In this document: positions 39,166 through 47,387 of the stretch, in pieces | How the letters are laid out: the number at the start of each line of letters is the position of its first letter | Position numbering within the stretch: position 1 is the stretch's first letter | Source: Chloroflexota bacterium | GTDB taxonomy: Bacteria > Chloroflexota > Dehalococcoidia > Lucifugimonadales > UBA826 | Reading direction: 5' to 3' | DNA length: 64,000 nucleotides | Assembly (NCBI GenBank): GCA_002722155.1 | Contig: PBKS01000016.1 | Span: forward strand, 1 to 64,000 | Position numbers and translations under genes: made by a program | The notes under the pieces: generated by a model | Databases searched by the model: none | The model's input: only the letters and a program-made list of their open reading frames with translations | What the model was told of the DNA's origin: nothing

Positions 39166-40104
39166 GTGTCAGCAAAAAAATCACTTGATGGGATACACGC
39201 CGCTACTGTTGCACCTCTGAAGAACGATTTCAGTATTGATCACACAGTCTTGAAAGATCATATTATGGATGTTTGTAGTAACCATGGCATAAAAGGATTG
39301 TTAATTAATGGCCATGCCGGAGAAAATGCACAGCTTTCTTCTTTGGAAAAGACGGATGTCGTGAGGTCCGTTAGAGAGGTGGTTTCCAATTGCATCTTTG
39401 TTACTTCTGGTCTTTATAGTGAAAATACTTTAAATGCAGTGAAGGAAGCTGGAGCTGCTGAATGCGCAGGAGCTGATGCCTTGCTTGTCTTTCCCCCCAA
39501 TGGATGGGCTTTGGGTCAGGAACGGAGGACGATTGTAGCCCACCATAAGGCCATTGCTAGTGCGACTCAACTACCAATTCTGCTATACCAGGCTCCAGTT
39601 TTTGCTGCGGGGATGGCATATGATACTGACACGCTCCTCGAACTGGCGGCTATCGACGGGGTTATTGGTGTGAAAGAAGGCAGTTGGGAAGTAGCAAGGT
39701 ACGATGCGAACCTACGTGTACTTAAAAAGCAGGATCCTGAATTTATTGTGTTGGGTTCGGGAGATGAACATTTATTAGCGTCCTACATGATGGGATCAGA
39801 CGGCAGTCAAGTGAGCATGGCTTCTGTTGTTCCGGAGATGGTGGTAGCACTATGGGAAGCAGCTAATTCGGGGACCTGGGAGAAAGCTAAATTTCTCCAC
39901 AACCTTATGTATCCACTTAGTACTGCCATTTATGGAGCGTCTCCTTCTGGCCGGGCAAATTCTCGGCTAAAAACATGCCTGAAGATTCTGGGTAAACTGC
40001 CGTCGGATCTAATGAGGCCGCCTACACAAGGTCTGCCTCAGGAGGAATATCAAGTACTTAAAAAGGCCCTTGATTTTGCTATAGAGGGGTTTGAAAGTTT
40101 CTGA
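39166..40104 (+). CDS. DapA/dihydrodipicolinate synthase family aldolase (second)
   Basis: A 312-residue class I aldolase fold. The substrate loop is GLLINGHAGENAQLS (Glu53 in GHAGE), the Tyr is in PILLYQAPVFAAG (Tyr141) and the Schiff-base Lys in VIGVKEGSWEVARYD (Lys170). The KEG-x-W segment and GHAGE loop differ from true DapA (GTTGE), so it probably acts on another 2-oxo acid. The start is GTG with AAGGAGA 7 bases upstream. No catabolic neighbour lies beside it; the downstream gene is a putative regulator 279 bases away on the same strand. Confidence 0.87.
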   Translation: MSAKKSLDGIHAATVAPLKNDFSIDHTVLKDHIMDVCSNHGIKGLLINGHAGENAQLSSLEKTDVVRSVREVVSNCIFVTSGLYSENTLNAVKEAGAAECAGADALLVFPPNGWALGQERRTIVAHHKAIASATQLPILLYQAPVFAAGMAYDTDTLLELAAIDGVIGVKEGSWEVARYDANLRVLKKQDPEFIVLGSGDEHLLASYMMGSDGSQVSMASVVPEMVVALWEAANSGTWEKAKFLHNLMYPLSTAIYGASPSGRANSRLKTCLKILGKLPSDLMRPPTQGLPQEEYQVLKKALDFAIEGFESF

Positions 40105-40231
40105 TCTTCGAACTGGCTAGGGCATTAGATATCCTGTGATTAAGTTATAGAGCGTATAACGGAAATCTGCCGGTTATAAAAAACCATGAAAATCCCCTTA
40201 GGTATGTTACGGAAGTTACACACTTAGTTTG

Positions 40232-40281
40232 GGATTTTCTTCTAGGTCAGAAAAGATAAATCTTCTGGATTTCCTTCTAGG
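40232..40281 (+). repeat. Tandem direct repeat upstream of the putative HTH-ACT regulator
   Basis: A 15-base unit occurs twice: GGATTTTCTTCTAGG at 40232-40246 and GGATTTCCTTCTAGG at 40267-40281, differing at one base and spaced 35 bases start to start. The pair lies 100-150 bases before the gene at 40384 and could be a binding site for that protein or another regulator. Confidence 0.5.
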
Positions 40282-40364
40282 GGATATACGTGAATGAATA
40301 AAGCAATAAAAAAGCCAATAAGAGCAATATATAATCGAATATACTCATGAAAGGAAATAATAAT

Positions 40365-40403
40365 ATGATAAAATGCATTAATTATGGGAAGACCATTTTC
40401 TAA
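40365..40403 (+). other. Possible leader ORF overlapping the regulator start
   Basis: A 12-codon frame (MIKCINYGKTIF, then TAA) begins nine bases after an AAGGA site and runs 20 bases into the regulator gene in another frame. The regulator's own ATG at 40384 has no clear ribosome site, so its translation might depend on this leader. It could also be chance. Confidence 0.35.
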
Positions 40404-41181
40404 CATAGAGCAAATATCGTTGGGTTTTGAAATGTATGCTAGGGGTTACCAGCGTCATAGGATTATGGATGCTTTCAGCGAACAGGCGCGGCCAAGTTTA
40501 CGCACCCTGGGAAATTGGACGGCGCGATACAAAAAAATTTCGGATAGCGATCTTGCATTGGAAGATCAATTTGAATGGCCGCATATGGATTTGTTTTCGA
40601 TACCTTGGAAATATTCCGATTTAATTAGTAGATTGCGTTCTTTCGCGAACAGAAACCCTTCAATCAGACGTGTAATATGGTGGTTTCGTATTAAGCATAC
40701 GTATCCGTCTTACTCAGATACCATGGTTTCCGCTATTGCAGACAAATGCATCATTAACGAACACATGGATTTGCTAGGGATACCGGGTTCTGACTGGTCT
40801 ATATCGTTAGACGCATCATATCTGCCTGAAAAAGATCAGTTGGAATTATTACCTGGTACCTTTGCAGTTTGTTCCTTTGGGCTAAGCATGACTCTCCCAG
40901 ACTGGGTTCAAAATGGTGTATTTCTGTCGATTGTAAGGACTGAGACAGAAATCTCGGTGGTTTGTTCAGATGAGCTAATTCCGCAAACCGAAGAAATTAG
41001 TCGCGGGTGGTTCTGTTTAAGATTTGTAGGGGAAGATATATCTTGGGAAGGAATTATTTCAAGAATTATTGCCGTTGATCAAGCCTATATATTTTCGGTT
41101 TCCAACATCAACTATTTACTTTCAAAAGATCTGGAACTTTTTGAACGCTTAGGAATAGCATTAATCGAAAAAAGGTATTAG
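40384..41181 (+). CDS. Putative regulator: HTH-like N-terminus joined to an ACT (COG3603/CASTOR-like) region
   Basis: A 265-residue protein with no exact family that I can name. Residues 1-55 (MGRPFSNIEQISLGFEMYAR, then RTLGNWTARYKKI) look like a homeodomain-like helix-turn-helix of the kind found in transposases and small terminases. Residues of about 60-145 are unassigned. Residues of about 150-262 match the order of the stand-alone ACT proteins of COG3603: LLPGTFAVCSFG, LPDW, GVFLSIVRTETEISVVCSDE, ISRGWFCLRFVG and FSVSNINYLLSKDLELFERL. Some ligand-site residues of that family (an IST-x-D-T-DY type motif) are changed to VSNINY. An amino-acid-sensing regulator is inferred from this. It stands alone and is preceded by a repeat and a possible leader ORF. 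Confidence 0.6.
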   Translation: MGRPFSNIEQISLGFEMYARGYQRHRIMDAFSEQARPSLRTLGNWTARYKKISDSDLALEDQFEWPHMDLFSIPWKYSDLISRLRSFANRNPSIRRVIWWFRIKHTYPSYSDTMVSAIADKCIINEHMDLLGIPGSDWSISLDASYLPEKDQLELLPGTFAVCSFGLSMTLPDWVQNGVFLSIVRTETEISVVCSDELIPQTEEISRGWFCLRFVGEDISWEGIISRIIAVDQAYIFSVSNINYLLSKDLELFERLGIALIEKRY

Positions 41182-41216
41182 CTAAGATATAAATTTCTTG
41201 ATCATTGGCACGATGG

Positions 41217-41795
41217 TTACAGTCTCTGGTTTATATGGTCAATGAAGGACTGATACTCAGAGATATGTGAAAGCCTTGCTACTCTTTTGTCATCGAATAC
41301 TATATTTACCTCTCCATATCCTAGTGTCTTGCCGAACATTCCATGCCTGATACTTATTTGCGCTTTACCATCTTCATCATTAGCTATGGTGTTATATTTC
41401 ACACGATAAATTTTGCTTTTTTGAATTATTGGGATGCCTGCCATGGTCAGATATAAGGAATCTTCTGACAGATGATAAACCGTTTGTCGCCACCTCAAAA
41501 ACCTTGGACCTGCGATAAGAGGAGCTAGCAGGATGCCGAGTCCCCCCAAAAGTCCAATTTGTAAGTCAACAATAACCAGTGCGATTATCCATATGGATGA
41601 TGGCATCAACCAAGAAAGATGCGATTGTCTATATATAACTGAACCTTCAGGGATGCTTTCCACCTCCAAAGCATCGTTATTTCTTTTTGAATCTTCGATT
41701 GGTTCATTATTTGCAGATTCCGTTAATCCATCGTCTGAATCTAAGTCACTGTTGTCTGACTGGTCGGCATTAGGGTTTTCTTCGTTATTAATCAC
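41217..41795 (-). CDS. Membrane protein with bacterial PH-like (YdbS/bPH2) domain
   Basis: A 192-residue protein from the preferred GTG start at 41795. An acidic, Asp/Ser/Asn-rich tail of about 50 residues comes first. It is followed by two hydrophobic segments (SSIWIIALVIVDLQIGLLGG and LGILLAPLIAGP), then a PH-like domain (TVYHLSEDSLYLTMAGIPII, KSKIYRVKYNTIAND, GYGEVNIVFDDKRVARLSHI). The same frame is open further upstream, but that part is only the translation of tRNA-Asn and should not be annotated as protein. The tRNA ends 35 bases before the start, so the two may be transcribed together. The function is unknown. Confidence 0.75.
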   Translation of the reverse strand: MINNEENPNADQSDNSDLDSDDGLTESANNEPIEDSKRNNDALEVESIPEGSVIYRQSHLSWLMPSSIWIIALVIVDLQIGLLGGLGILLAPLIAGPRFLRWRQTVYHLSEDSLYLTMAGIPIIQKSKIYRVKYNTIANDEDGKAQISIRHGMFGKTLGYGEVNIVFDDKRVARLSHISEYQSFIDHINQRL

Positions 41796-41830
41796 TTGTT
41801 TACCAGCTTTATTCTTGAGATTAGTATTGT

Positions 41831-41905
41831 TGGCTCCGCAGGCTGGATTCGAACCAGCGACCGATCGGTTAACAGCCGATTGCTCTACCACTGAGCTACT
41901 GCGGA
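41831..41905 (-). tRNA. tRNA-Asn (anticodon GTT), CCA encoded
   Basis: A complete cloverleaf on the minus strand. The acceptor stem pairs TCCGCAG with CTGCGGA, the anticodon stem is ATCGG/CCGAT with loop CTGTTAA (anticodon GTT), and the T arm is GCTGG-TTCGAAT-CCAGC. The discriminator is G, followed by an encoded CCA, unlike the Phe and Gly tRNAs in this window. A TATAAA hexamer lies about 10-20 bases upstream and may be its -10 element. Confidence 0.97.
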
Positions 41906-42044
41906 ACGTTTGTAGTTTTATACAGGTACAAAATTGACCGGACGACAAACTACTTTATAAGAAAATCAGTGGTGATAATTGTCTTTTAAGCAGACTTTCT
42001 AGTCAAGAAACTTATCGATAAATAAATTAAAACATTCGTAGACC

Positions 42045-43079
42045 TCAATCTTGATGTATTTGTACCTTTATTGATCCGGAAGATTTATCATAAGCGGTTT
42101 TGAATCCAGTATCTATTTCTTGTAGCGTATATCTATGAGTGACAATGCGGTTTAAATCGCGGCCAGATCCTGACAAAATGTTTACAGCCGTTTCGAAGTC
42201 ATGTTGACCGTTCATTATCCCGTAGCAGATAGATCCTTGAAGGGTTTGTTCTTTTAAGACTGGACCGGTCCAGTCTAACGGATGTTCCCCATAAAATACG
42301 CCTAATATGACGATGCGGCCTTGTCTCCTAGTAACTTTAACAGCTTGTTTTATAGTGTCTCCTCTGCTACCACCAACTGTTTCAATGGTCAAATCAGCCC
42401 CTCGCCCGTTAGTTGAATCGAGTATCATCTCCTCAAATTCTTTTCCCTCAGGGACTGCTACGGCATCAGCGCCTAAAGCCAAAGCGGCATTTGCTTGTTG
42501 AGTATGTCTTGCTGTAGCAAAAATCTTACCCGCACCTAAAGATTTGGCGGCTGTCACTGCGGTTAACCCTATAGTCCCTGATCCTAGGATAGCTATAGTC
42601 TCGCCCCCTACCATTTTTCCTATTCGAATTCCGTGTACAGAAACCGCAAGCGGTTCTACTAGAGCTCCTTCTTCCCAGGTCATGTTATCTGCCAATGGGT
42701 AGCAGCCTTCAATCTTTCGAGTGATATATTCGGCGAATCCACCGCTTAAACCTTGAGACCTATTAGGACAATGAATGTATTGTCCTTGTCTACAATACCA
42801 ACAATTAAGACAAGCCCTTCCGCTACCAAGCACTTCTACTGCGACTCGAGACCCTATGTGCTTTTGATCCACCCCTTCCCCTGTAGCAACTATCTCTCCG
42901 GCAACTTCGTGGCCGGCCGGATCTGTATCAGGTCCTGACTTATCTAAATTCATGTTCAAATCGGATCCGCAAATTCCGGTCGCTTTAATTTTTATAAGTA
43001 CCTCTCCTCTACCGGCTATTGGTTCGGGGTATTCTTTAACAGCCATACCGCCATTACCATCGTAAAATGCTGCTTTCAT
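42045..43079 (-). CDS. Zinc-dependent alcohol dehydrogenase (medium-chain, threonine/sorbitol dehydrogenase-like)
   Basis: A 344-residue medium-chain dehydrogenase. The catalytic zinc site is ATGICGSDLNMN with DPAGHEVAGEIVATG, and the structural zinc has four Cys (CLNCWYCRQGQYIHC). The NAD motif is ILGSGTIGLTAVTAAKSLGA. The length fits L-threonine or sorbitol-type enzymes; the substrate is unknown. An AGGAGCC site lies 6 bases before the ATG. The gene stands alone, with gaps of over 130 bases on both sides. Confidence 0.9.
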   Translation of the reverse strand: MKAAFYDGNGGMAVKEYPEPIAGRGEVLIKIKATGICGSDLNMNLDKSGPDTDPAGHEVAGEIVATGEGVDQKHIGSRVAVEVLGSGRACLNCWYCRQGQYIHCPNRSQGLSGGFAEYITRKIEGCYPLADNMTWEEGALVEPLAVSVHGIRIGKMVGGETIAILGSGTIGLTAVTAAKSLGAGKIFATARHTQQANAALALGADAVAVPEGKEFEEMILDSTNGRGADLTIETVGGSRGDTIKQAVKVTRRQGRIVILGVFYGEHPLDWTGPVLKEQTLQGSICYGIMNGQHDFETAVNILSGSGRDLNRIVTHRYTLQEIDTGFKTAYDKSSGSIKVQIHQD

Positions 43080-43571
43080 CTCTAGGCTCCTTTTTTTGAC
43101 TATGACATAGTATCTGTGATTGGCTATTTAACCCAGCACGAAACTCGCTCGTATGAGGAAGAAAAAGGATAGAAAGATTATTATTGCAGGTATTAAACAA
43201 CCTAGACATCCTGATCTCCAAGTGAAGTGAATTTTTTTTGAATATTTTTTATCTGGAGATCGTTTTGAAATCTTTTGATGCATAGGAAAGGGTCCCTTTT
43301 TAAAATGACTGGGTGATAAATCTAGGGTATTGGGGACTATGAGTGATCCGAACTAAGTTCGTCACTTTAGGAATTCCTAGCGTCTTTTTATCAGTAATTG
43401 TTTTGGCATTTTCATGCATCATTCCTCAATTAACCAACATGAACCTTTCAAAATTATACAATTAAAGGATCAGTTTACGATTGAATGGTGACATTCTCGC
43501 TGGTGTATAATTTCGAACCTATAGCAGTAGTTAACTTTGAAAAATTTTCATTTTGGTGGTTGTACAGGTAT
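43080..43571. other. Intergenic region between the alcohol dehydrogenase and PAC2 genes
   Basis: A 492-base AT-rich gap between divergent genes. It holds two inverted repeats: GATCTCCA (43213-43220) with TGGAGATC (43254-43261), enclosing T-rich sequence, and AGTGA-TC-CGAAC with GTTCG-TCACT (43342-43366), a short hairpin with a TAA loop. A 25-codon Lys/Arg-rich frame at 43153-43230 has no ribosome site and is not called. Promoters of both flanking genes must lie here but cannot be placed. Confidence 0.45.
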
Positions 43572-44510
43572 ATGAAAGTTGGTGAATTTGAGCTAGTCGA
43601 CCCTGTGCCTGAGATGAACAATACTGTGGCAATTAGTATGTTACGTCCTTGGATTGATGTTGGAAGGGTCGGTACATTGTCTTTAAGGAAACTTGAACAA
43701 TATTTGGGGGCTAAAGAGCTTGGCCGACTGGCCACGCCCGGAAAATTTTTTGACTTCACCAGATATAGACCGAGAATGCGCACTGTCAATGGAGAACGTG
43801 TATTTACCAAACCTAACACCATAGTCCATCATGCAAAAGATCAATATTCCGGGAGAGATTACCTCTTTATACATATTAGAGAACCACACAATTTTGGAGA
43901 GGAATACACTGATTCAATAGTGGAATTATTTAATTATTGCAAAGTAACTGAGTACTGCCGAATAGGTGGAATGTATGACTCTGTACCCCATACCCGTCCG
44001 ATATTGGTTACCGGTTCAATGACGGATGCCCAAGAAGGAAAGGCGGGGTCGCTATTAAATCCCCGTCGTAGTAACTACCAGGGCCCTACCTCCATCATCA
44101 ACCAGGTTAATGAAGATTTGACTGCTCTGGGGGTTCAAAATACCACCTTGATGGCGCATCTTCCTCAATATGTTCAATTAGACGAGGACCATCTTGGAGC
44201 ATCAAGACTACTTGAAGTACTATGTGCTGTATACGATTTCCCTTCTGATCTTGCAGAAAAAAGTAGGGGAGACCAACAGTACAAGGAAATAGAGAAAGCG
44301 ATAGATTATGGGGGAGAGGTAGGAACGCTGATAAAGCAACTGGAGACCTATTTTGATAGGGTCTTGACCCGATCGGATGGAGGCGAAGATTCTGACGAAT
44401 CAAATCCTGATGATCCGCAGATCAATTTGTCAGCAGGTGTTCAGGATTTCCTAAATGAGATGGGTGAACGGTTTGAAGATGATAGGAGTGACCCGACCCA
44501 AAGGAATTAG
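43572..44510 (+). CDS. PAC2-family protein (proteasome assembly chaperone-like)
   Basis: A 312-residue protein from the ATG at 43572, MKVGEFELVDPVPEMNNTVA. It contains the PAC2 elements RPWIDVGRVGTLSLRKLEQY, KDQYSGRDYLFIHIREPH, then CRIGGMYDSVPHTRPILVTG and TTLMAHLPQYVQLDEDHLGA. These match the ATP-grasp-associated/PAC2 proteins of actinobacteria and Chloroflexota. The last 40 residues are acidic (GGEDSDESNPDDP). No proteasome gene is in the window. The frame is open to 43485, but that part is hydrophobic and lacks family similarity. The start lacks a strong ribosome site. Confidence 0.82.
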   Translation: MKVGEFELVDPVPEMNNTVAISMLRPWIDVGRVGTLSLRKLEQYLGAKELGRLATPGKFFDFTRYRPRMRTVNGERVFTKPNTIVHHAKDQYSGRDYLFIHIREPHNFGEEYTDSIVELFNYCKVTEYCRIGGMYDSVPHTRPILVTGSMTDAQEGKAGSLLNPRRSNYQGPTSIINQVNEDLTALGVQNTTLMAHLPQYVQLDEDHLGASRLLEVLCAVYDFPSDLAEKSRGDQQYKEIEKAIDYGGEVGTLIKQLETYFDRVLTRSDGGEDSDESNPDDPQINLSAGVQDFLNEMGERFEDDRSDPTQRN

Positions 44511-44650
44511 AAACATATTTTTTCTTCTTTTTTAATATAATTTCTTAATTCTTCAGGTAAATGTATAGCTGCGAGGGAATTCTCTTTTATCTCTATCGCA
44601 AATCCATGAATTTGCTTGGTTTCATAAAATCCATCGTTTTATTCGCCACA

Positions 44651-44998
44651 CTAATTTTTATTTTTTAGTAATACGTGTCTTCTGTTGAAGGTGTGTTGTC
44701 TAACTTCAGTCGCCCATCGACCTTTATCGACTGCTTTTGCCCATTCTGGGGATATGAGAACTTTTGGGTCCTCAATTTCGTATATTGCGGTATGTTTCGG
44801 TTGGTTTTCTATTATTATTTCCTGTTCTACTCCACCTATCACCATTTTCAATGGTTGGGTGGTGAATCTGGCAATAGCTAATACTCCAGGCACCTCGGAT
44901 AGATATGGTATATGTTCTTCGTCATAGACCTCATCAAACAGATCTTCCTTATCTTGGGGTACGTCCATAGCGGCTGAGAAATAGTATTTTCCGTTCAT
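44651..44998 (-). CDS. Small dimeric alpha/beta-barrel-type protein of unknown function
   Basis: A 115-residue protein starting MNGKYYFSAAMDVPQDKEDL after AAAGGAGC. The pattern YFSAAMDVP, then FDEVYDEEHIPYLSEVPGVL and HTAIYEIEDPKVLISPEW suggests a ferredoxin-like dimeric barrel (EthD/antibiotic-monooxygenase type): a strand, a helix with xxEHIPxL, and a central strand. The family function is unknown. It lies 47 bases downstream of the formyl-THF hydrolase-like gene on the same strand. An open but start-less frame continues past its end to 44507. Confidence 0.65.
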   Translation of the reverse strand: MNGKYYFSAAMDVPQDKEDLFDEVYDEEHIPYLSEVPGVLAIARFTTQPLKMVIGGVEQEIIIENQPKHTAIYEIEDPKVLISPEWAKAVDKGRWATEVRQHTFNRRHVLLKNKN

Positions 44999-45045
44999 TT
45001 GTAAGCTCCTTTGGCTAGATAAAAATAATAAATGTTTCTAGGTGT

Positions 45046-45966
45046 TCAAATTCCGAATCTGTCACCTACTTTCAATCCATGTGATTCAATAAAATCTGAG
45101 GCCATAATTTTAGCTTCTCGGTCTACTTTGATTCTTCCTACATTGATGGTCCCATTCGGAACAGACAAACTGAACGACGCATCAGATATTTTTGTTACGG
45201 TTCCCGGAAGTTCATCAAGCTCTGAAAGTTCAAAAGTTGTGTTGAATAGAGATATTGGCTTTTTGTTCCACAATGTATTGGCTCCAGGGCTGGGATCAGA
45301 CCCTCTGATTAAATTGTATATTTCCGTGCCGGGTTTATTCCAATCAATGATTACGTCACCCGACCTGCACCACCCTTCGTAGGTGGCTTTGCTGTGGTCT
45401 TGTTCAACCCTAGGGGCAGTACCATTTTTAACCATTTCTACTGCTTCAACCATTGCTTCTATTCCAGCAGGGTAAAGTTTGCCAAAATAAACGGACCCTA
45501 AAGTGTCAGTGTCAGTAATCTCAAATTCCTTCTGTAAAAGTATTGGACCCGTATCCAGACCTTTGTCTGGCCAAAAAATGGTAAGTCCAGTTTTTGATTT
45601 ACCTTGGATAATGGGCCAATTAATGGAGCTAGGTCCTCTATGTTCAGGAAGTAAAGATGGATGATACTGGATAGTTCCGGAACTAGGTGCTTCGAGGATT
45701 TCATCTGGGACGATATCTGTAACAAAGGCCATCACACATAGATCTATGTTAAGGGACAAAAATTCGCTGATTGCATCTTTATCACGCATTCTTTTGTATT
45801 GGAATACCTCTATTTGATGTTCTAAGGCTGCAGATTTTATAGGGTCCACAGATCTACCTGGAATGTCCGGGGGACAAAGCACTGCTACTACGTTTTCCTC
45901 ATTATTTACCAACGCATTTAATACATCCTTTCCAAAGGCGGCTTGTCCTATTACGGCGATTTTCAT
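45046..45966 (-). CDS. 10-formyltetrahydrofolate hydrolase/formyltransferase-like protein
   Basis: A 306-residue protein of the formyltransferase fold, like the N-terminal hydrolase domain of formyl-THF dehydrogenase. It begins KIAVIGQAAFGKDVLNAL. The active-site segment is IQYHPSLLPEHRGPSSINW with TGLTIFWPDKGLDTGPILLQ after it. The catalytic His and Asp are kept, but the Asn of true methionyl-tRNA formyltransferases is replaced by Gln (IQYH), much as FDH has Ile there. The protein is long enough for the hydrolase domain plus the C-terminal OB-fold, but not the aldehyde dehydrogenase part. An AGGAGAT site precedes the ATG. It probably removes or transfers a formyl group, not on initiator tRNA. 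Confidence 0.8.
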   Translation of the reverse strand: MKIAVIGQAAFGKDVLNALVNNEENVVAVLCPPDIPGRSVDPIKSAALEHQIEVFQYKRMRDKDAISEFLSLNIDLCVMAFVTDIVPDEILEAPSSGTIQYHPSLLPEHRGPSSINWPIIQGKSKTGLTIFWPDKGLDTGPILLQKEFEITDTDTLGSVYFGKLYPAGIEAMVEAVEMVKNGTAPRVEQDHSKATYEGWCRSGDVIIDWNKPGTEIYNLIRGSDPSPGANTLWNKKPISLFNTTFELSELDELPGTVTKISDASFSLSVPNGTINVGRIKVDREAKIMASDFIESHGLKVGDRFGI

Positions 45967-46027
45967 ATCAATATCTCCTATACGGTCATTTGGGAGGTAT
46001 GGTTCATGCTGGAATATAACACATCAA

Positions 46028-46056
46028 TTGACCATACCTTTCGGTGAACATAATAT
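46028..46056 (+). promoter_or_regulatory. Putative promoter of the CaiB-CitE pair
   Basis: TTGACC at 46028-46033 (five of six) and TAATAT at 46051-46056 (four of six) are 17 bases apart, 60 bases before the TTG start at 46116. Confidence 0.5.
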
Positions 46057-46115
46057 GAGAGTAGTTAATTGCAGATTCATTTGCTCATACAACTATTTTA
46101 GAGAAGAGGTTAATT

Positions 46116-47363
46116 TTGGTCGAAGTCAAAAAATCGATGTCCCCTTTATCGGGTCTTCGGGTACTTGGAGTGACTGTTTACCTGGCAGGACCGTTTACGA
46201 TGATGAATTTAGCTAGGTTGGGGGCTGAATGTGTAAAAGTAGAAATGCCGGGAGTTGGAGATCCATCCAGAGGAAATGGACCTTTTGCTTCTCCTGAAGG
46301 ATATGTGGAAACGCAGGAATCTGAAAAGCATCTTTCGACGCGGTTTCTCAAAAGAGCCCAAGGCCTGAAAAGCGTGACCTTAAATCTAAAGGACCCGAAA
46401 GGTCTGGAAATATTTATGGAGCTAGTTAAAAAGTCAGATGTACTAGTGGAAAATTTATCTCCAGGTGCGATGAAGAGATTAGGGTTGGGTTACGAGGAGG
46501 TAATAAAAGTTAATCCTGGAATTATTTACACTTCTATTTCAGGATATGGTCAATCCGGTCCGCATTCCCATAGAAAGGCCCATGATCCACAAATACAAGG
46601 TATGAGTGGTCTCATGGATATAAATGGATCAGAAAGTGAACCTCCCACAAGAGTTGGGTTTTATATTGGGGATTTGGTAACACCTCTATTTGCCTGTTAT
46701 TCGGTTCTAGCAGCGCTTAGAGAGAAGGATAAGACTGGTTTCGGTCAATATTTGGACGTCTCCATGATGGATTCGTTGACCTCCCTGATGTTTATGGAAA
46801 ATTTGGAGGAAGCCATTATGTATGGTGAACCACTCAGGCAGGGAAATAATAGCCGTGGGGGGCCGATGGGTTTATATCACACTAAAGATGGAGATATAAC
46901 CTTAACTGTGGCTAGTGATGATCAGTGGAACAGGCTGGCTAAAGCGTTGGACTCCTCGGAATTAATAGAAGACCCGAAATTTGCAACTTTTATTGAAAGA
47001 AATCGGAATGTTGCTGAGGCTAGAGAGATAGTGCAGGGCCTACTTGATCGTTACACTAGAGACGAAGCGATAAAATTATTAGAGGAAAATAACGTTCCCT
47101 GTGGGTTGGTAAGAACAGTACCTGAAATAATAGAAGACCCACATTTTTGGGATCGAGGAACCCTCCAACCGATGAAAAGTTCAGCTTATGTTGACGCTGT
47201 TCCCGGAATTGCGTCAGGATTTCCGGTTGATTTTTCAGGCGGTGAATTACCTCAATCAACAGGGGCACCAATGTTAGGTGAGCATAACCACGAAATATAT
47301 GAGGAGATCCTCGGTATTGCCCCACAAGATCTAGAGGAATTTGAACGAAAAGGAATTATTTGA
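46116..47363 (+). CDS. CaiB/BaiF-family CoA-transferase
   Basis: A 415-residue family III CoA-transferase. It opens with LSGLRVLGVTVYLAGPFTMM and LARLGAECVKVEMPGVGDPS. The catalytic Asp lies in FGQYLDVSMMDSLTSLM, and SGYGQSGPHSHRKAHDPQIQ is typical of CoA-binding loops. The end GAPMLGEHNHEIYEEILGI is the family C-terminus. The TTG start follows AGAGGTT; an ATG seven codons later is an alternative. A CitE-like lyase begins 25 bases downstream. This pairing recalls the succinyl-CoA:malate or citramalate transferase with a malyl/citramalyl-CoA lyase, as in the Chloroflexus 3-hydroxypropionate bicycle, but the substrate is not fixed. Confidence 0.9.
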   Translation: MVEVKKSMSPLSGLRVLGVTVYLAGPFTMMNLARLGAECVKVEMPGVGDPSRGNGPFASPEGYVETQESEKHLSTRFLKRAQGLKSVTLNLKDPKGLEIFMELVKKSDVLVENLSPGAMKRLGLGYEEVIKVNPGIIYTSISGYGQSGPHSHRKAHDPQIQGMSGLMDINGSESEPPTRVGFYIGDLVTPLFACYSVLAALREKDKTGFGQYLDVSMMDSLTSLMFMENLEEAIMYGEPLRQGNNSRGGPMGLYHTKDGDITLTVASDDQWNRLAKALDSSELIEDPKFATFIERNRNVAEAREIVQGLLDRYTRDEAIKLLEENNVPCGLVRTVPEIIEDPHFWDRGTLQPMKSSAYVDAVPGIASGFPVDFSGGELPQSTGAPMLGEHNHEIYEEILGIAPQDLEEFERKGII

Positions 47364-47387
47364 GATTAATCAAAAAGTGAGGGATTG

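Noticed and set aside
41796-41948. N-terminal extension of the PH-domain membrane protein over tRNA-Asn
   Set aside because: The peptide there (SSVVEQSAVNRSVAGSNP) is just the translation of the tRNA gene on the same strand; a GTG at 41795 gives a sensible start after the tRNA.
43153-43230. 25-codon Lys/Arg-rich frame after the alcohol dehydrogenase
   Set aside because: No ribosome site and low-complexity composition; probably chance in AT-rich sequence.
44507-44638. Open minus-strand stretch encoding ...AAIHLPEELRNYIKKEEKICF
   Set aside because: The composition looks protein-like, but there is no ATG, GTG or TTG start and it overlaps the end of the PAC2 gene; it could be a decayed gene end, but this cannot be supported.
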